Assembly (NCBI RefSeq): GCF_900115395.1
Contig: NZ_FOWE01000013.1
Location: 26,969-90,968, forward strand
DNA length: 64,000 nt
Source: Geodermatophilus obscurus
GTDB lineage: Bacteria > Actinomycetota > Actinomycetes > Mycobacteriales > Geodermatophilaceae
Direction: 5' to 3'
Part shown: positions 17,744-26,915 of the stretch, piece by piece
Layout: each line of letters starts with the position of its first letter
Numbering within the stretch: the stretch's first letter is position 1
Notes under the pieces: model-generated
The model's input: the letters and a program-made list of their open reading frames with translations, nothing else
Databases searched by the model: none
Told to the model about the DNA's origin: nothing
Position numbers and translations under genes: made by a program

Positions 17744-18179
17744 CGCGACCCCCTCTGCGCGGGGCTCCCTTCACGATTGCGACCGGGTGCGGAGCCGCCG
17801 GCGGCGCGTCCGTGGGCCTGGCCTTTTGATGATCGCCGGCTGCGGCCAGATCGTCAGTGCCATGCCAGGCCTCTTGTCCCGTGCGAGCGAGACATGCTCT
17901 ATCCGGGGACGTCGGGCGGTGCCACCGCACGGGCCCGTGTCCTCAAGCCTGGTCCCTCAGGGGCAGGGAAGAATACGGAGCTGCCGTCACGGGCGCGTCA
18001 CCGCGGTTCCACCCCATGGCGAGGCAGGAGCCGGCAACCTCGGCCGAGTGGTCGCTTCTCGGAGACCCCCGCGCCCGGTGAGGTGGCGCCGGGCCTGATG
18101 GGCTCACGCCTTCCGGCTCGCGGGCGAGTCCACGGGGGTCCTCGATGGGGCGCCGCGCACATAGACGTGTCCTAACCGT
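17744..18179. other. Non-coding junction between accessory DNA and conserved chromosome
   Basis: 436 bases with no supportable gene. Frames on both strands are short and Arg/Pro-rich. Homology to comM begins abruptly at 18,180, and the codons just upstream run into TAG (18162-18164). No tRNA, att-like repeat or inverted IS end is visible to me here. Confidence 0.55.
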
Positions 18180-18206
18180 CACTTTGACCTCGCCCTGGCC
18201 GCCGCC

Positions 18207-19463
18207 GTGCTGGCCGCCGCGGGCACGCTGCCGGCCGACGCCCCCGACGGCCTGGTCCTGCTCGGCGAGCTCGGGCTCGACGGCTCCGTGCGCCCGGTCC
18301 GCGGCATCCTGCCGGCGGTGCTGGCCGCGGTCCGCGCCGGTCACCGCACCGTCGTCGTCCCGGCGGGCAACGCCGACGAGGCAGCGCTCGTCGCCGGGGT
18401 GGACGTGCTCGCCGCGGGCACGCTCGGCGACCTGGTGGACCACCTGTCCGGCCGCGCTCGTCTGGTGCCGCACGTCCGCGGGCCGCTGCCCGCGCCGGAT
18501 CCCGTCCCCGACCTCGGCGACGTCGTCGGCCAGTCGGCGGGGCGGCGCGCGGTCGAGGTGGCCGCCGCGGGCGGGCACCACCTGTTCCTCACCGGACCGC
18601 CGGGCGCGGGCAAGACGATGCTGGCCGAGCGCCTGCCCGGGCTGCTGCCCGTGCTCGACGAGCAGGCCGCGCTCGAGGTCACCGCGATCCACTCGGTGGC
18701 CGGCACCCTGCCGCCCGGGGCGCCGCTGGTGAGTCGCCCACCGTTCGAGGCGCCGCACCACTCGGCGACCATGGCCGCGCTGGTGGGTGGCGGGTCCGGG
18801 GCGATCCGCCCCGGCGCGCTGTGCCGCGCCCACCGCGGGGTGCTCTTCCTCGACGAGGCCCCCGAGTTCCCCCGAGCGACGCTGGACACCCTGCGCCAGC
18901 CGCTCGAGCGCGGCACCGTGACGATCAGCCGGGCCGCCGGGTCGGCGACCTTCCCGTGCCGGGCGCAGCTGGTGCTGGCGGCCAACCCCTGTCCGTGCGC
19001 GAGCGCGGCGGGCGACGCCGCCTGCACCTGCAGCCCGCTGGAGCGCCGCCGGTACCAGTCGCGGCTGTCGGGGCCGCTGCTGGACCGCATCGACCTGCGG
19101 GTGGAGCTCCCGCCGGTCACCCGGGCCGCCTGGCTGGCGTCCGACGCGGCGCCGGAGTCCACGGCGGCGGTCGCCGCCCGCGTGGCCGTCGCGCGGCAGG
19201 CGGCGGCTGATCGGCTGCGGGGGACCGGGCTGTCCCTCACCAGCCAGGTCCCCGGGCGGCTGCTGCGCGAGCGCTGGCCGGTGCCCCGGACGGCGCTGGC
19301 GCTGGCCGAGCGGGCGCTGGACCGCGGGCTGCTGTCGGTGCGGGGCCTCGACCGGGTGCTGCGGGTGTCCTGGACGCTCGCCGACCTCGACGGGCGGACG
19401 GTGCCCTGCGGCGACGACGTCGCCGAGGCGCTGGGCATGCGGCTGCAGCGGGTCGCGGCGTGA
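18207..19463 (+). CDS. comM: ComM/YifB-family Mg-chelatase-like AAA+ ATPase, N-terminus missing
   Basis: ComM-like proteins are hexameric helicases involved in branch migration during natural transformation. The sequence matches the family from HFDLALAAAVLAAAG (nt 18180 onward). It has Walker A (GPPGAGKTMLAERL, nt ~18595), Walker B (VLFLDEAPEF, ~18840), a zinc-binding-like Cys cluster (NPCPCASAAGDAACTC) and the Mg_chelatase C-domain. The normal first ~90 residues of the S5-like N-domain are absent, and an in-frame TAG at 18162-18164 blocks extension. The first possible start is GTG 18207. The ATPase core is intact, but function without the full N-domain is doubtful. The stop overlaps a GTG (GTGA) that would normally begin dprA. 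Confidence 0.85.
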   Translation: MLAAAGTLPADAPDGLVLLGELGLDGSVRPVRGILPAVLAAVRAGHRTVVVPAGNADEAALVAGVDVLAAGTLGDLVDHLSGRARLVPHVRGPLPAPDPVPDLGDVVGQSAGRRAVEVAAAGGHHLFLTGPPGAGKTMLAERLPGLLPVLDEQAALEVTAIHSVAGTLPPGAPLVSRPPFEAPHHSATMAALVGGGSGAIRPGALCRAHRGVLFLDEAPEFPRATLDTLRQPLERGTVTISRAAGSATFPCRAQLVLAANPCPCASAAGDAACTCSPLERRRYQSRLSGPLLDRIDLRVELPPVTRAAWLASDAAPESTAAVAARVAVARQAAADRLRGTGLSLTSQVPGRLLRERWPVPRTALALAERALDRGLLSVRGLDRVLRVSWTLADLDGRTVPCGDDVAEALGMRLQRVAA

Positions 19464-19617
19464 GCGCGACCGACCTCGACGAGACCTGGCGGCCGCGCTG
19501 GCCGAGCCCGGGTCGGCCTCCGGTGCCGCGGGTCTGCGGCGGGCACGGGCGTGGCTGACGCGGGCGGCGGAGCCGGGGTCGCTGCCCCTCTGGCGCTTCG
19601 TCGAGGACGCCGGCCCG

Positions 19618-20712
19618 GTGGCGGCGGTGCAGGCGCTGCGGAGGGGGACCGCGCCGGAGGCGGTGCGGGCTCTGGTCGGCGTCCGGGCGGCCGAGGACGC
19701 CAGCCTCGCCGACCTGCGCCGGGCCGAGCGCTGCGGCGCACGCCTGGTGGTGCCCGAGGACGAGGAGTGGCCGGCGCTGCCCCTGCACCCGCTGACGCTG
19801 GCCGCGTACGCCGGAGGAGGCAGCGAGCGCCTCCCCGACCGCACCACCGCCCTGGTGCCGCCGGTCGCGCTGTGGGTGCGCGGCGACGCCGCGCTCGACG
19901 CGACGGTCGACCGCTCGGTCGCCGTCGTGGGAGCGCGGGCGTCGACGTCCTACGGCGAGCACGTGGCCGCCGACCTCGGCGCGCAGCTCGGCGAGCGGGG
20001 CTGGACGGTGGTCTCCGGTGGCGCCTACGGCATCGACGTCGCCGCACACCGGGGCGCGCTGGCCGCCGGGGCGCCCACGGTCGCGGTGCTCGCCTGCGGC
20101 GTCGACCGCGCCTACCCGGCCGCGCACTCGGCGGTGTTCGAGCGCATCGTCGACGGCGGCGGGCTGCTGGTCAGCGAGTGGCCCCCGGGTGCGGCGCCGT
20201 ACCGACACCGGTTCCTCGTCCGCAACCGGATCATCGCCGGACTGACCCGCGGCACCGTCGTCGTGGAGGCCGCGGCCCGCTCCGGCGCCCAGGCCACCGC
20301 GCGCCGGGCCGCCGGCCTGGGCAAGCAGGTGCTGGTCGTGCCGGGCCCGGTGACCAGCGCGATGTCGGTCGGCTGTCACGAGCTGCTGCGGGAGGAGGAC
20401 ACCGGGGCCCGGCTGGTGACCAGCGCCGCGCAGGTCGTCGAGGCCGTCGGCGACCTGGGCACCGACCTCGCCGACCCGGCCGAGCGCCCGGCCTCCCCGC
20501 GGGACGGGCTGGGCGACTTCGCCCGGCGCGTCCTCGACGCGTGCCCGGTCCGCGTCGGGGTCAGCGCCGAGCGGCTGGCCGCGGTGGCCGGGTGCGACCC
20601 GCTGGAGGCCATGCGGGTGCTGCCCGCCCTGGAGGTCGCCGAGCTGGTGCAGTGGACCGGCACCGGCTGGCGCCTGGCGCCGCCGCCGGGGACGCGGCGG
20701 CGCGCGCCCTGA
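19618..20712 (+). CDS. dprA: DNA-processing protein DprA
   Basis: DprA loads RecA onto incoming single-stranded DNA. The Rossmann-like core is clear: VAVVGARASTSYGEHVAADL, SGGAYGIDVAAHRGAL (the SGxAxGID motif), then FLVRNRIIAGL and VVVEAAARSGA. The C-terminal ~70 residues form a winged-helix-like domain. The same frame is open and family-like upstream to about 19486 (RRARAWLTRAAEPGS) but contains no ATG, GTG or TTG before 19618. The expected start, GTG 19460 overlapping the comM stop, lies in another frame. Adding one G near 19491 would join VSATDLDET to AALAEPG. So this is either a real one-base deletion or a sequence error; the stated start is only the first canonical codon. Confidence 0.85.
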   Translation: MAAVQALRRGTAPEAVRALVGVRAAEDASLADLRRAERCGARLVVPEDEEWPALPLHPLTLAAYAGGGSERLPDRTTALVPPVALWVRGDAALDATVDRSVAVVGARASTSYGEHVAADLGAQLGERGWTVVSGGAYGIDVAAHRGALAAGAPTVAVLACGVDRAYPAAHSAVFERIVDGGGLLVSEWPPGAAPYRHRFLVRNRIIAGLTRGTVVVEAAARSGAQATARRAAGLGKQVLVVPGPVTSAMSVGCHELLREEDTGARLVTSAAQVVEAVGDLGTDLADPAERPASPRDGLGDFARRVLDACPVRVGVSAERLAAVAGCDPLEAMRVLPALEVAELVQWTGTGWRLAPPPGTRRRAP

Positions 20713-20796
20713 GGAGGGTGGTGCGACGGTTGCGTGGTGGGCAACCGACCGGCGCGGCGCCTTGACCGGGGAACGACGCCGTCGGACGGTCGCACC

Positions 20797-21732
20797 GTGA
20801 CCGCCCGCACCGCCGACGCGCGCGCCGCGCTGCCCCCGGCGCTCGCGGCCGCGCTGGAGGGCTACGAGGCGTTCCTCACCGGCGAGCGGGAGCTGTCGGC
20901 GCACACCGTCCGCGGGTACGTCACCGACGTCGCCTGGCTGCTGGACCACCTCGCGCGGCGCGGCGGCTCCCGCGTCGACGAGCTCGACCTGGCCGTGCTG
21001 CGCAGCTGGCTGGCGCAGGGGCGGACCCGGGGTGCCGGCCGGGCGACCACCGCCCGCCGTGCGGCCGCCGCCCGGTCGTTCACCGCGTGGCTGCGCCGCT
21101 CCGGCCTCGCGCCCGAGGACGCCGGCCAGCGCCTGGTGAGCCCGAAGGCCCACCGCACGCTGCCCGACGTGCTCGCGCCCGACCAGGCGCGGGCGGTCGT
21201 CGAGTCCACCGGTGGCGCCGAGGACCCGGTGGGCCTGCGCGACGCCGTCGTCCTCGAGCTGCTGTACGCCAGCGGGATCCGGGTGAGCGAGCTCGTCGGC
21301 CTCGACGTCGACGACGTCGACCGCGGCCGGCGGCTGCTGCGCGTCCTGGGCAAGGGGCGCAAGGAGCGCAGCGTGCCCTACGGCGCCCCGGCCGAGCGCG
21401 CGCTGGACGCCTGGCTGGTCCGCGGGCGCGCCGCGCTGGTCACCGCCGACTCCGGCCCTGCCCTGCTGCTGGGGCTGCGCGGGCGCCGCCTGGACCCCCG
21501 CGAGGCCCGCCGGACGGTGCACGCCGCCGTCGCCCGCACCCCCGGTGCCCCGGACGTCGGGCCACACGGGTTGCGGCACTCCGCGGCCACGCACGTCCTC
21601 GAGGGCGGCGCCGACCTGCGCTCGGTCCAGGAGCTGCTCGGCCACGCTAGCCTCGCCACGACGCAGATCTACACGCACGTGACGGTCGAACGGCTTCGAG
21701 CAGTGCACGCCCAGGCGCACCCGAGGGCCTGA
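20797..21732 (+). CDS. xerC: Tyrosine recombinase XerC
   Basis: A 311-residue recombinase resolving chromosome dimers at dif with its XerD partner. GTG 20797 was preferred because the protein then starts with [12 protein letters not shown], directly before the SAM-like core-binding domain ([20 protein letters not shown]). Catalytic residues are visible: Arg in [13 protein letters not shown], Lys in [10 protein letters not shown], His-x-x-Arg in [10 protein letters not shown], His in [11 protein letters not shown] and the nucleophile Tyr in IYTHV. Its position after comM-dprA is conserved in Actinobacteria. No phage genes are nearby, so this is the housekeeping recombinase. Confidence 0.9.
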   Translation: MTARTADARAALPPALAAALEGYEAFLTGERELSAHTVRGYVTDVAWLLDHLARRGGSRVDELDLAVLRSWLAQGRTRGAGRATTARRAAAARSFTAWLRRSGLAPEDAGQRLVSPKAHRTLPDVLAPDQARAVVESTGGAEDPVGLRDAVVLELLYASGIRVSELVGLDVDDVDRGRRLLRVLGKGRKERSVPYGAPAERALDAWLVRGRAALVTADSGPALLLGLRGRRLDPREARRTVHAAVARTPGAPDVGPHGLRHSAATHVLEGGADLRSVQELLGHASLATTQIYTHVTVERLRAVHAQAHPRA

Positions 21733-21812
21733 CCGGCGTCCGTGACCGACTCCACCCAGTCCAGCGTGCCTCCGCACCACCGCGGGGACCCGAGCCCACC
21801 ACGAAGCGGGGA

Positions 21813-22625
21813 GTGCTGACGTTGCCCGAGGCGACCATCCACCGGATCGGCGGCGGTTCCGACGAGGACGCCGACGCCACCCTCGGCGACCTGTGGGCGC
21901 AGTACGTCGCCGACCGCGCGCCGGCGCTGCGCGACCGGCTGATCCTGCACTACGCGCCGCTGGTCAAGTACGTCGCCGGCCGCGTCGGCAGCGGCCTGCC
22001 CGCGCACGTCGAGCAGGCCGACCTGGTCTCCTACGGGACCTTCGGGCTCATCGACGCCATCACCCGCTACGAGCCCTCGCGCGAGGTCAAGTTCGAGAGC
22101 TACGCGATGGCCCGCATCCGCGGCGCGATCATCGACGAGCTCCGCAGCACCGACTGGATCCCGCGGTCGGTCCGCATGCGTGCCCGCCAGTTCGAGCGCA
22201 CCGTCGCGGCGCTGGAGAGCACGCTGCGGCGCAGCCCCACCGACGAGGAGGTCGCGGCGGCCATGGAGATGGACGTCGAGGAGGTGCGCAAGTTCCTCGG
22301 CCAGCTGTCCCTGGTCAACGTCGTCGCGCTCGACGAGCTGCTCACCGACGACGACGGCGGCGCACCCCGCCTGGTCGACACGCTGCAGGACGCCAACGCC
22401 CTCGATCCGCAGGCCGTCGCCGAGCACGGTGAGGCCCGGCAGCTGCTGGCCCGCGCCGTCGAGCAGCTGCCCGAGCGGGAGAAGGTCGTCGTCAGCCTCT
22501 ACTACTTCGAGGGCCTGACCCTGGCCGACATCGGCCGCGTCCTCGGCGTCACCGAGAGCCGGATCTGCCAGCTGCACACCAAGGCGGTCCTGCACCTGCG
22601 CACCAAGCTCGCCGACATCGCCTGA
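21813..22625 (+). CDS. whiG: FliA/WhiG-family RNA polymerase sigma factor
   Basis: 270 residues from GTG 21813 with a GGGG-type ribosome binding site. Region 2 is recognisable by [22 protein letters not shown] and [20 protein letters not shown] with [19 protein letters not shown]. Region 3 follows ([18 protein letters not shown]) and region 4 ends in a helix-turn-helix ([20 protein letters not shown]). WhiG controls early sporulation in Streptomyces, and FliA controls flagellar genes; in this lineage either role is possible. It sits between xerC and rpsB as in related genomes. The final codons are repeated downstream. Confidence 0.9.
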   Translation: MLTLPEATIHRIGGGSDEDADATLGDLWAQYVADRAPALRDRLILHYAPLVKYVAGRVGSGLPAHVEQADLVSYGTFGLIDAITRYEPSREVKFESYAMARIRGAIIDELRSTDWIPRSVRMRARQFERTVAALESTLRRSPTDEEVAAAMEMDVEEVRKFLGQLSLVNVVALDELLTDDDGGAPRLVDTLQDANALDPQAVAEHGEARQLLARAVEQLPEREKVVVSLYYFEGLTLADIGRVLGVTESRICQLHTKAVLHLRTKLADIA

Positions 22626-22691
22626 GAGCCGACATCGCCTGAGAGCCGAGATCGCCCGAGAGCCGGCATCGCCTGAGCCGGCATCGCCCGA
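22611..22691 (+). repeat. Tandem array repeating the last codons and stop of whiG
   Basis: Five copies of a 15-base unit, GCCGACATCGCCTGA or close variants, lie head to tail. The first four start 17 bp apart with GA between units; the last two abut. Unit one is the actual C-terminus (Ala-Asp-Ile-Ala-stop). The array fills the gap between the whiG stop and the stop of the convergent M23 gene, ending four bases from the latter. Confidence 0.9.
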
Positions 22692-22695
22692 CCGG

Positions 22696-23211
22696 TCAGG
22701 GGCTGAGCGGCAGCAGGCGCACCCGGGGCGGGCGCAGCAGCGACAGCGGGTCGAGGTAGGTCTCGCCGCGGCGCAGTCCCCAGTGCAGGCACGCCGCGGC
22801 GGGGCAGCCCTCGTGGCCGGCGGCCAGCGTCCCGAGGGCGTCGCCGCGCCGGACCTCCTGTCCGGCCGCGACGGCGGGTGCGACCGGCTCGTAGGTGGTC
22901 CGCAGCCCGCCGGCGTGGTCGACGCTGACCACCGGCCGCCCGGCCACCATCCCCGCGAAGACGACGATGCCGTCCCCGGCTGCGCGGACCACGGCGCCCG
23001 GCGCCCCGCCGAGGTCGGCACCGCGGTGCCCCGGGCCGTACGGCGAGGGCGGGGGAGCGAAGGGCCGGGTCACCACGGGCGGGTCGCCGAGCGGGGACCC
23101 CCAGGCCGGCGTCGGGGTCGGGGCCGGTGGCGCCGGACCGGCACCCGCCGGCACGGGTGCCAGGGCGGCCGCGGTCGCGACCAGGAAGGCGAGGAGCAGG
23201 CGTGCGGCCAC
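22696..23211 (-). CDS. Secreted M23-family (LytM-type) peptidase
   Basis: 171 residues if GTG 23211 is used; this gives a short basic start and a signal peptide ([21 protein letters not shown]). The frame is open much further upstream, but that is antisense to rpsB. After a Pro/Thr linker the LytM domain begins. HRGADLGG supplies the metal-binding His and Asp, and CLHWGLRRG the HxG-type second motif. [17 protein letters not shown] and [13 protein letters not shown] match the usual M23 scaffold. It probably trims peptidoglycan cross-links outside the cell, or is an inactive activator. It is convergent with whiG and lies upstream of rpsB on the other strand, as in mycobacteria. Confidence 0.85.
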   Translation of the reverse strand: MAARLLLAFLVATAAALAPVPAGAGPAPPAPTPTPAWGSPLGDPPVVTRPFAPPPSPYGPGHRGADLGGAPGAVVRAAGDGIVVFAGMVAGRPVVSVDHAGGLRTTYEPVAPAVAAGQEVRRGDALGTLAAGHEGCPAAACLHWGLRRGETYLDPLSLLRPPRVRLLPLSP

Positions 23212-23307
23212 GTGCCCGAGGCTCGCCGACCGCGGGCCGGTCAGGGGTCCGGCGCCCGGACCTGTGGACGGACCCGACGGCGGGGGAGGAGCCCGGGGCA
23301 CGCCGCG

Positions 23308-23511
23308 TATGCTGTCGGGTGCGACCCGTCTGCACGGGTCGACTCCGCGCGTCCTCTCCCCGCCTCGACGGCGGGGGCAGCCCACCTCGGTCCCGGTCCT
23401 CCGGGTCGGTGGCGCCGCAGGACGCCAGGGCGGGCCGTCACCCGGCGCCCGCGTCAACCGAGGAGCGTGGCCGCCCGGCGGCCGCGCGTGAGCACGAGAG
23501 GCTGCGCCTCC
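23308..23511 (+). promoter_or_regulatory. Putative rpsB promoter and ~200-nt leader
   Basis: TATGCT (23308-23313) is a plausible -10 box, with no clear -35. The 198 bases to the rpsB ATG contain several GC-rich inverted segments (for example around GACCCGTCTGCACGGGTC, 23321-23338). Long leaders before rpsB often carry S2 autoregulation, but I see no defined motif. Confidence 0.3.
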
Positions 23512-24444
23512 ATGGCAGTCGTCAGCATGAAGCAGCTGCTCGACAGCGGCGTCCACTTCGGGCACCAGACCCGTCGCTGGAACCCGAAGATGAAGCGCTT
23601 CATCTTCACCGAGCGCAACGGCATCTACATCATCGACCTGCAGCAGACGCTCGGGTACATCGACAACGCCTACGAGTTCGTCAAGCAGACGGTCTCGCAC
23701 GGCGGCTCGATCATGTTCGTCGGGACCAAGCGCCAGGCACAGGAGGTCGTGGCGGAGCAGGCGCAGCGCGTGGGCATGCCCTACGTCAACCAGCGCTGGC
23801 TGGGCGGCATGCTCACCAACTTCCAGACGGTGCACAAGAGGCTCCAGCGGCTCAAGGAGCTCGAGGACATGGAGCAGACCGGCGTGCTGGTCAGCCTGTC
23901 CAAGAAGGAGCAGCTGGTCCTCAGTCGCGAGAAGGCCAAGCTCGAGCGCAGCCTCGGCGGCATCCGAGACATGTCGAAGGTCCCCAGCGCCATCTGGATC
24001 ATCGACACCAAGAAGGAGCACATCGCCGTCGGCGAGGCCCGCAAGCTGGGCATCCCGGTCGTCGCGATCCTCGACACCAACTGCGACCCCGACGAGGTCG
24101 ACTACAAGATCCCGGGCAACGACGACGCGATCCGCAGCATCGCCGTGCTGACCCGCGTCGTCGCCGACGCCGTCGCGGAAGGCCTCATGGCCCGCTCGGC
24201 CGCCCAGGCCAACGCCGGCCGCGAGGACGGCGCCGAGCCGGCCATCGGCGAGGCCGAGCCGCTGCCGGACTGGGAGCGCGAGCTGCTGACCGGCGGTGCC
24301 GACGACCAGGCCGACGGTGCCGCCCCGCTGCCCGAGACCCCGGTCGCCCCGCCTGCCGTGACCGCCGAGGAGATCGCGCCGGTCGAGGGCGTGCCCGCCA
24401 CCGGCGACACCGCCACCGGAACCCAGGGCGCCCAGAACGGCTGA
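23512..24444 (+). CDS. rpsB: 30S ribosomal protein S2
   Basis: 310 residues from ATG 23512 ([20 protein letters not shown]). The S2 signatures are present: [29 protein letters not shown], and [19 protein letters not shown] with [14 protein letters not shown]. The last ~60 residues are an Ala/Pro/Glu-rich tail ([15 protein letters not shown]) longer than in E. coli but common in Actinobacteria. S2 binds late to the small subunit near S1. It is followed by tsf after a strong hairpin, the usual arrangement. Confidence 0.97.
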   Translation: MAVVSMKQLLDSGVHFGHQTRRWNPKMKRFIFTERNGIYIIDLQQTLGYIDNAYEFVKQTVSHGGSIMFVGTKRQAQEVVAEQAQRVGMPYVNQRWLGGMLTNFQTVHKRLQRLKELEDMEQTGVLVSLSKKEQLVLSREKAKLERSLGGIRDMSKVPSAIWIIDTKKEHIAVGEARKLGIPVVAILDTNCDPDEVDYKIPGNDDAIRSIAVLTRVVADAVAEGLMARSAAQANAGREDGAEPAIGEAEPLPDWERELLTGGADDQADGAAPLPETPVAPPAVTAEEIAPVEGVPATGDTATGTQGAQNG

Positions 24445-24450
24445 CCCGAC

Positions 24451-24489
24451 GGCGCCGCCGTCCGCCCCTCCCGGGCGGGCGGCGGCGCC
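24451..24489 (+). terminator. Strong hairpin between rpsB and tsf
   Basis: A 17-bp stem (24451-24467 with 24473-24489, one G-T pair) with loop CTCCC. There is no T-run. It may attenuate or partly terminate so that S2 and EF-Ts levels differ. Confidence 0.7.
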
Positions 24490-24532
24490 GCGGCACGTCC
24501 GCACCACCCATCCAGACCCGTGAGGAAGTGAC

Positions 24533-25348
24533 ATGCCCGCCTTCACCGCTGCCGACGTCAAGCGCCTCCGCGACGCCACCGGCGCCGGCATGATGGACGC
24601 CAAGAAGGCCCTGACCGAGGCCGACGGCGAGTACGACAAGGCCATCGAGCTGCTGCGCATCAAGGGTGCCAAGGACGTCGGCAAGCGCCTCGAGCGCTCC
24701 ACGACCAACGGCATCGTCGTCAGCAAGCACGGCGCGCTGCTCGAGCTCGACTGCGAGACCGACTTCGTCGCCAAGAACGCCGACTTCGTCGCCCTCGCCG
24801 AGCGCCTCATCGAGATCGTGCTCGAGCAGTCGCCGCAGAGCCTCGACGCGCTCATGGCCACCGAGGTCGACGGCCAGACCGTCGCCCAGCTCATCGAGTC
24901 CGAGTCCGCCCGCATCGGCGAGAAGCTCGTCCTCTCCCGCTTCGCCACGTTCGAGGGCCCGACCGCGGTCTACCTGCACAAGCGGGCCACCGACCTGCCG
25001 CCGGCCATCGGCGTCGCGGTGCAGTACCAGGGTGGCGACGAGGAGGCCGCGCGCTCGCTGGCGATGCACATCGCCGCCGCCCGCCCGCGCTACCTCTCGC
25101 GCGAGGAGGTCCCGGCCGAGGCGGTCGAGACCGAGCGCCGCGTGGCCGAGCAGACCGCCAAGGAGGAGGGCAAGCCCGAGCAGGCGATCGTCAAGATCGT
25201 CGAGGGCCGGGTCAACGCCTACTACAAGGACTTCGTCCTGCTCGAGCAGCCGTCGATCACCGAGCCCAAGCGCACGGTGAAGCAGATCATCGACGAGGCC
25301 GGCCTGACCGTGCAGCGGTTCGCCCGCTTCGAGGTCGGCCAGGCGTAG
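24533..25348 (+). CDS. tsf: Elongation factor Ts
   Basis: 271 residues. EF-Ts is the guanine-nucleotide exchange factor for EF-Tu. The N-terminal domain ([39 protein letters not shown]) and the core ([20 protein letters not shown]) carry the TDFVA motif contacting EF-Tu. The C-terminal part ([14 protein letters not shown]) is also typical. GAGGAAG lies seven bases before ATG 24533. Length is normal for actinobacterial EF-Ts. Confidence 0.97.
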   Translation: MPAFTAADVKRLRDATGAGMMDAKKALTEADGEYDKAIELLRIKGAKDVGKRLERSTTNGIVVSKHGALLELDCETDFVAKNADFVALAERLIEIVLEQSPQSLDALMATEVDGQTVAQLIESESARIGEKLVLSRFATFEGPTAVYLHKRATDLPPAIGVAVQYQGGDEEAARSLAMHIAAARPRYLSREEVPAEAVETERRVAEQTAKEEGKPEQAIVKIVEGRVNAYYKDFVLLEQPSITEPKRTVKQIIDEAGLTVQRFARFEVGQA

Positions 25349-25362
25349 CCGTCCCGCACGTG

Positions 25363-25402
25363 GCCACCGGCCCCGTCCCGATCCCGGGACGGGGCCGGTG
25401 GC
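25363..25402 (+). terminator. Intrinsic-type terminator after tsf
   Basis: A perfect 17-bp stem (25363-25379 pairing with 25386-25402) with a 6-nt loop, GATCCC, 14 bases past the tsf stop. It lacks the T-tract, as is common in high-GC Actinobacteria. It separates rpsB-tsf from pyrH. Confidence 0.8.
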
Positions 25403-25477
25403 GTCCCCGGGCCCGGCTGGCACCCTCACGGCGATGAGGCAGGATCAGGGGAATGCCGCCGAGCGAGGGATGAGCAG

Positions 25478-26254
25478 TTGACCGACACCGCCGCGCCGAG
25501 CACCTACACCCCGACCTCCGCCCCGACCGCCTTCCAGCCCGCCGACGGTGCGGGGTACAAGCGCGTCCTCCTCAAGCTGTCCGGTGAGGCGTTCGGCGGC
25601 GGCAACGTCGGCGTCGACTCCGGCATCGTGCAGAGCATCGCCGGGCAGCTGGCCGCCGTCGTCCGCGGCGGCACGCAGGTCGCCGTCGTCGTCGGCGGGG
25701 GCAACTTCTTCCGCGGCGCGGAGCTCGCCGAGGCCGGGATGGACCGCCGGCACGCCGACTACATGGGCATGCTCGGCACGGTCATGAACGCCCTGGCCCT
25801 GCAGGCGTTCTGCGAGCAGGTCGGCCTGCAGACGCGGGTGCAGACCGCGATCGAGATGGGTCAGGTCGCCGAGCCCTACATCCCCCGCAAGGCGGTCCGG
25901 CACATGGAGAAGGGCCGGCTGGTCATCTTCGGCGCCGGCGCCGGCATGCCGTACTTCTCCACCGACACCGTCGCCGCCCAGCGGGCCCTGGAGATCGGCT
26001 GCCAGGTGCTGCTCATGGCCAAGAACGGCGTCGACGGCGTGTACGACGCCGACCCGCGCACCACCCCGTCGGCGACGATGTACACCGACCTCGACTACGC
26101 CCAGGTCCTCGCCGACCAGCTCAAGGTCGCCGACGCGACCGCGATCAGCCTCTGCATGGACAACCGGATGCCGATCGTGGTGTTCAACCTGCTCCGCGAC
26201 GGCAACATCGCCGCGGCGGTCGCGGGTGAGAGGATCGGGACGCTGATCAGCTGA
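25478..26254 (+). CDS. pyrH: UMP kinase
   Basis: 258 residues starting at TTG 25478. It phosphorylates UMP to UDP. The amino-acid-kinase fold shows [13 protein letters not shown] (phosphate-binding Lys and GEAF), [40 protein letters not shown], and the nucleotide site [15 protein letters not shown]. The ~25-residue N-terminal extension is Pro/Thr-rich and probably disordered. It precedes frr by 70 bp, the conserved pyrH-frr-cdsA order. Confidence 0.96.
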   Translation: MTDTAAPSTYTPTSAPTAFQPADGAGYKRVLLKLSGEAFGGGNVGVDSGIVQSIAGQLAAVVRGGTQVAVVVGGGNFFRGAELAEAGMDRRHADYMGMLGTVMNALALQAFCEQVGLQTRVQTAIEMGQVAEPYIPRKAVRHMEKGRLVIFGAGAGMPYFSTDTVAAQRALEIGCQVLLMAKNGVDGVYDADPRTTPSATMYTDLDYAQVLADQLKVADATAISLCMDNRMPIVVFNLLRDGNIAAAVAGERIGTLIS

Positions 26255-26324
26255 GCGGGCGCCGCCCGCGCACGCCGCACCGCAGAGGACGGCGGGCACC
26301 GACCCGCCGCAGGAGGAGAGACCC

Positions 26325-26882
26325 GTGATCGACGACACCCTGCTCGACGCCGAGGAGCGGATGGACAAGGCCCTGTCGGTCGCTCGGGAGGACCTCGGCT
26401 CGGTGCGGACGGGCCGCGCCGCGCCGTCGATGTTCAACAAGATCCTCGTCGACTACTACGGCGCGCCGACCCCGGTGCCGCAGATGTCGTCGATCACCGT
26501 GCCCGAGGCGCGGATGGCGGTCATCAAGCCCTACGACAACAGTCAGCTGTCGGCCATCGAGAAGGCCATCCGCGACAGCGACCTGGGCGTCAACCCCACC
26601 AACGACGGGCAGATCATCCGCGTCGTCTTCCCGCAGCTGACCGAGGAGCGCCGCCGCGACCTGGTGAAGGTGGCGCGCAGCAAGGGCGAGGACGCCAAGG
26701 TCGCCATCCGCAACGTGCGCCGCCGCGCCAAGGAGGAGCTCGACCGCATCGCGAAGGACGGCGAGGCCGGCGAGGACGACGTGCGCCGCGCGGAGAAGGA
26801 GCTCGACGACCTCACCGCCCAGCACGTGTCGAGCATCGACGACGCCGTGAAGAACAAGGAGGGTGAGCTGCTCGAGGTCTGA
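26325..26882 (+). CDS. frr: Ribosome recycling factor
   Basis: 185 residues from GTG 26325 with AGGAGGAGA just upstream. RRF splits post-termination ribosomes with EF-G. Family signatures: [63 protein letters not shown] ([19 protein letters not shown]) and the C-terminal long helix. Standard length. Confidence 0.97.
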   Translation: MIDDTLLDAEERMDKALSVAREDLGSVRTGRAAPSMFNKILVDYYGAPTPVPQMSSITVPEARMAVIKPYDNSQLSAIEKAIRDSDLGVNPTNDGQIIRVVFPQLTEERRRDLVKVARSKGEDAKVAIRNVRRRAKEELDRIAKDGEAGEDDVRRAEKELDDLTAQHVSSIDDAVKNKEGELLEV

Positions 26883-26915
26883 GCCGCTGCCCCCGCCTCC
26901 CTCCGCCTCCCTCCG

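Noticed and set aside
18100..18180. Group II intron 3' end at the comM junction
   Set aside because: The short stem-like sequence lacks a recognisable domain V, and no intron reverse transcriptase is present in the window.
17943..19847. 634-codon reverse-strand frame across the comM junction
   Set aside because: Antisense to the comM body; its opposite strand has Walker motifs and conserved order.
20797..21732. Phage or island integrase
   Set aside because: Length, motifs and position after comM-dprA fit housekeeping XerC; no attachment sites or phage genes are near.
22783..23511. Upstream extension of S2
   Set aside because: Antisense to the M23 gene and unlike S2; ATG 23512 gives the standard N-terminus.
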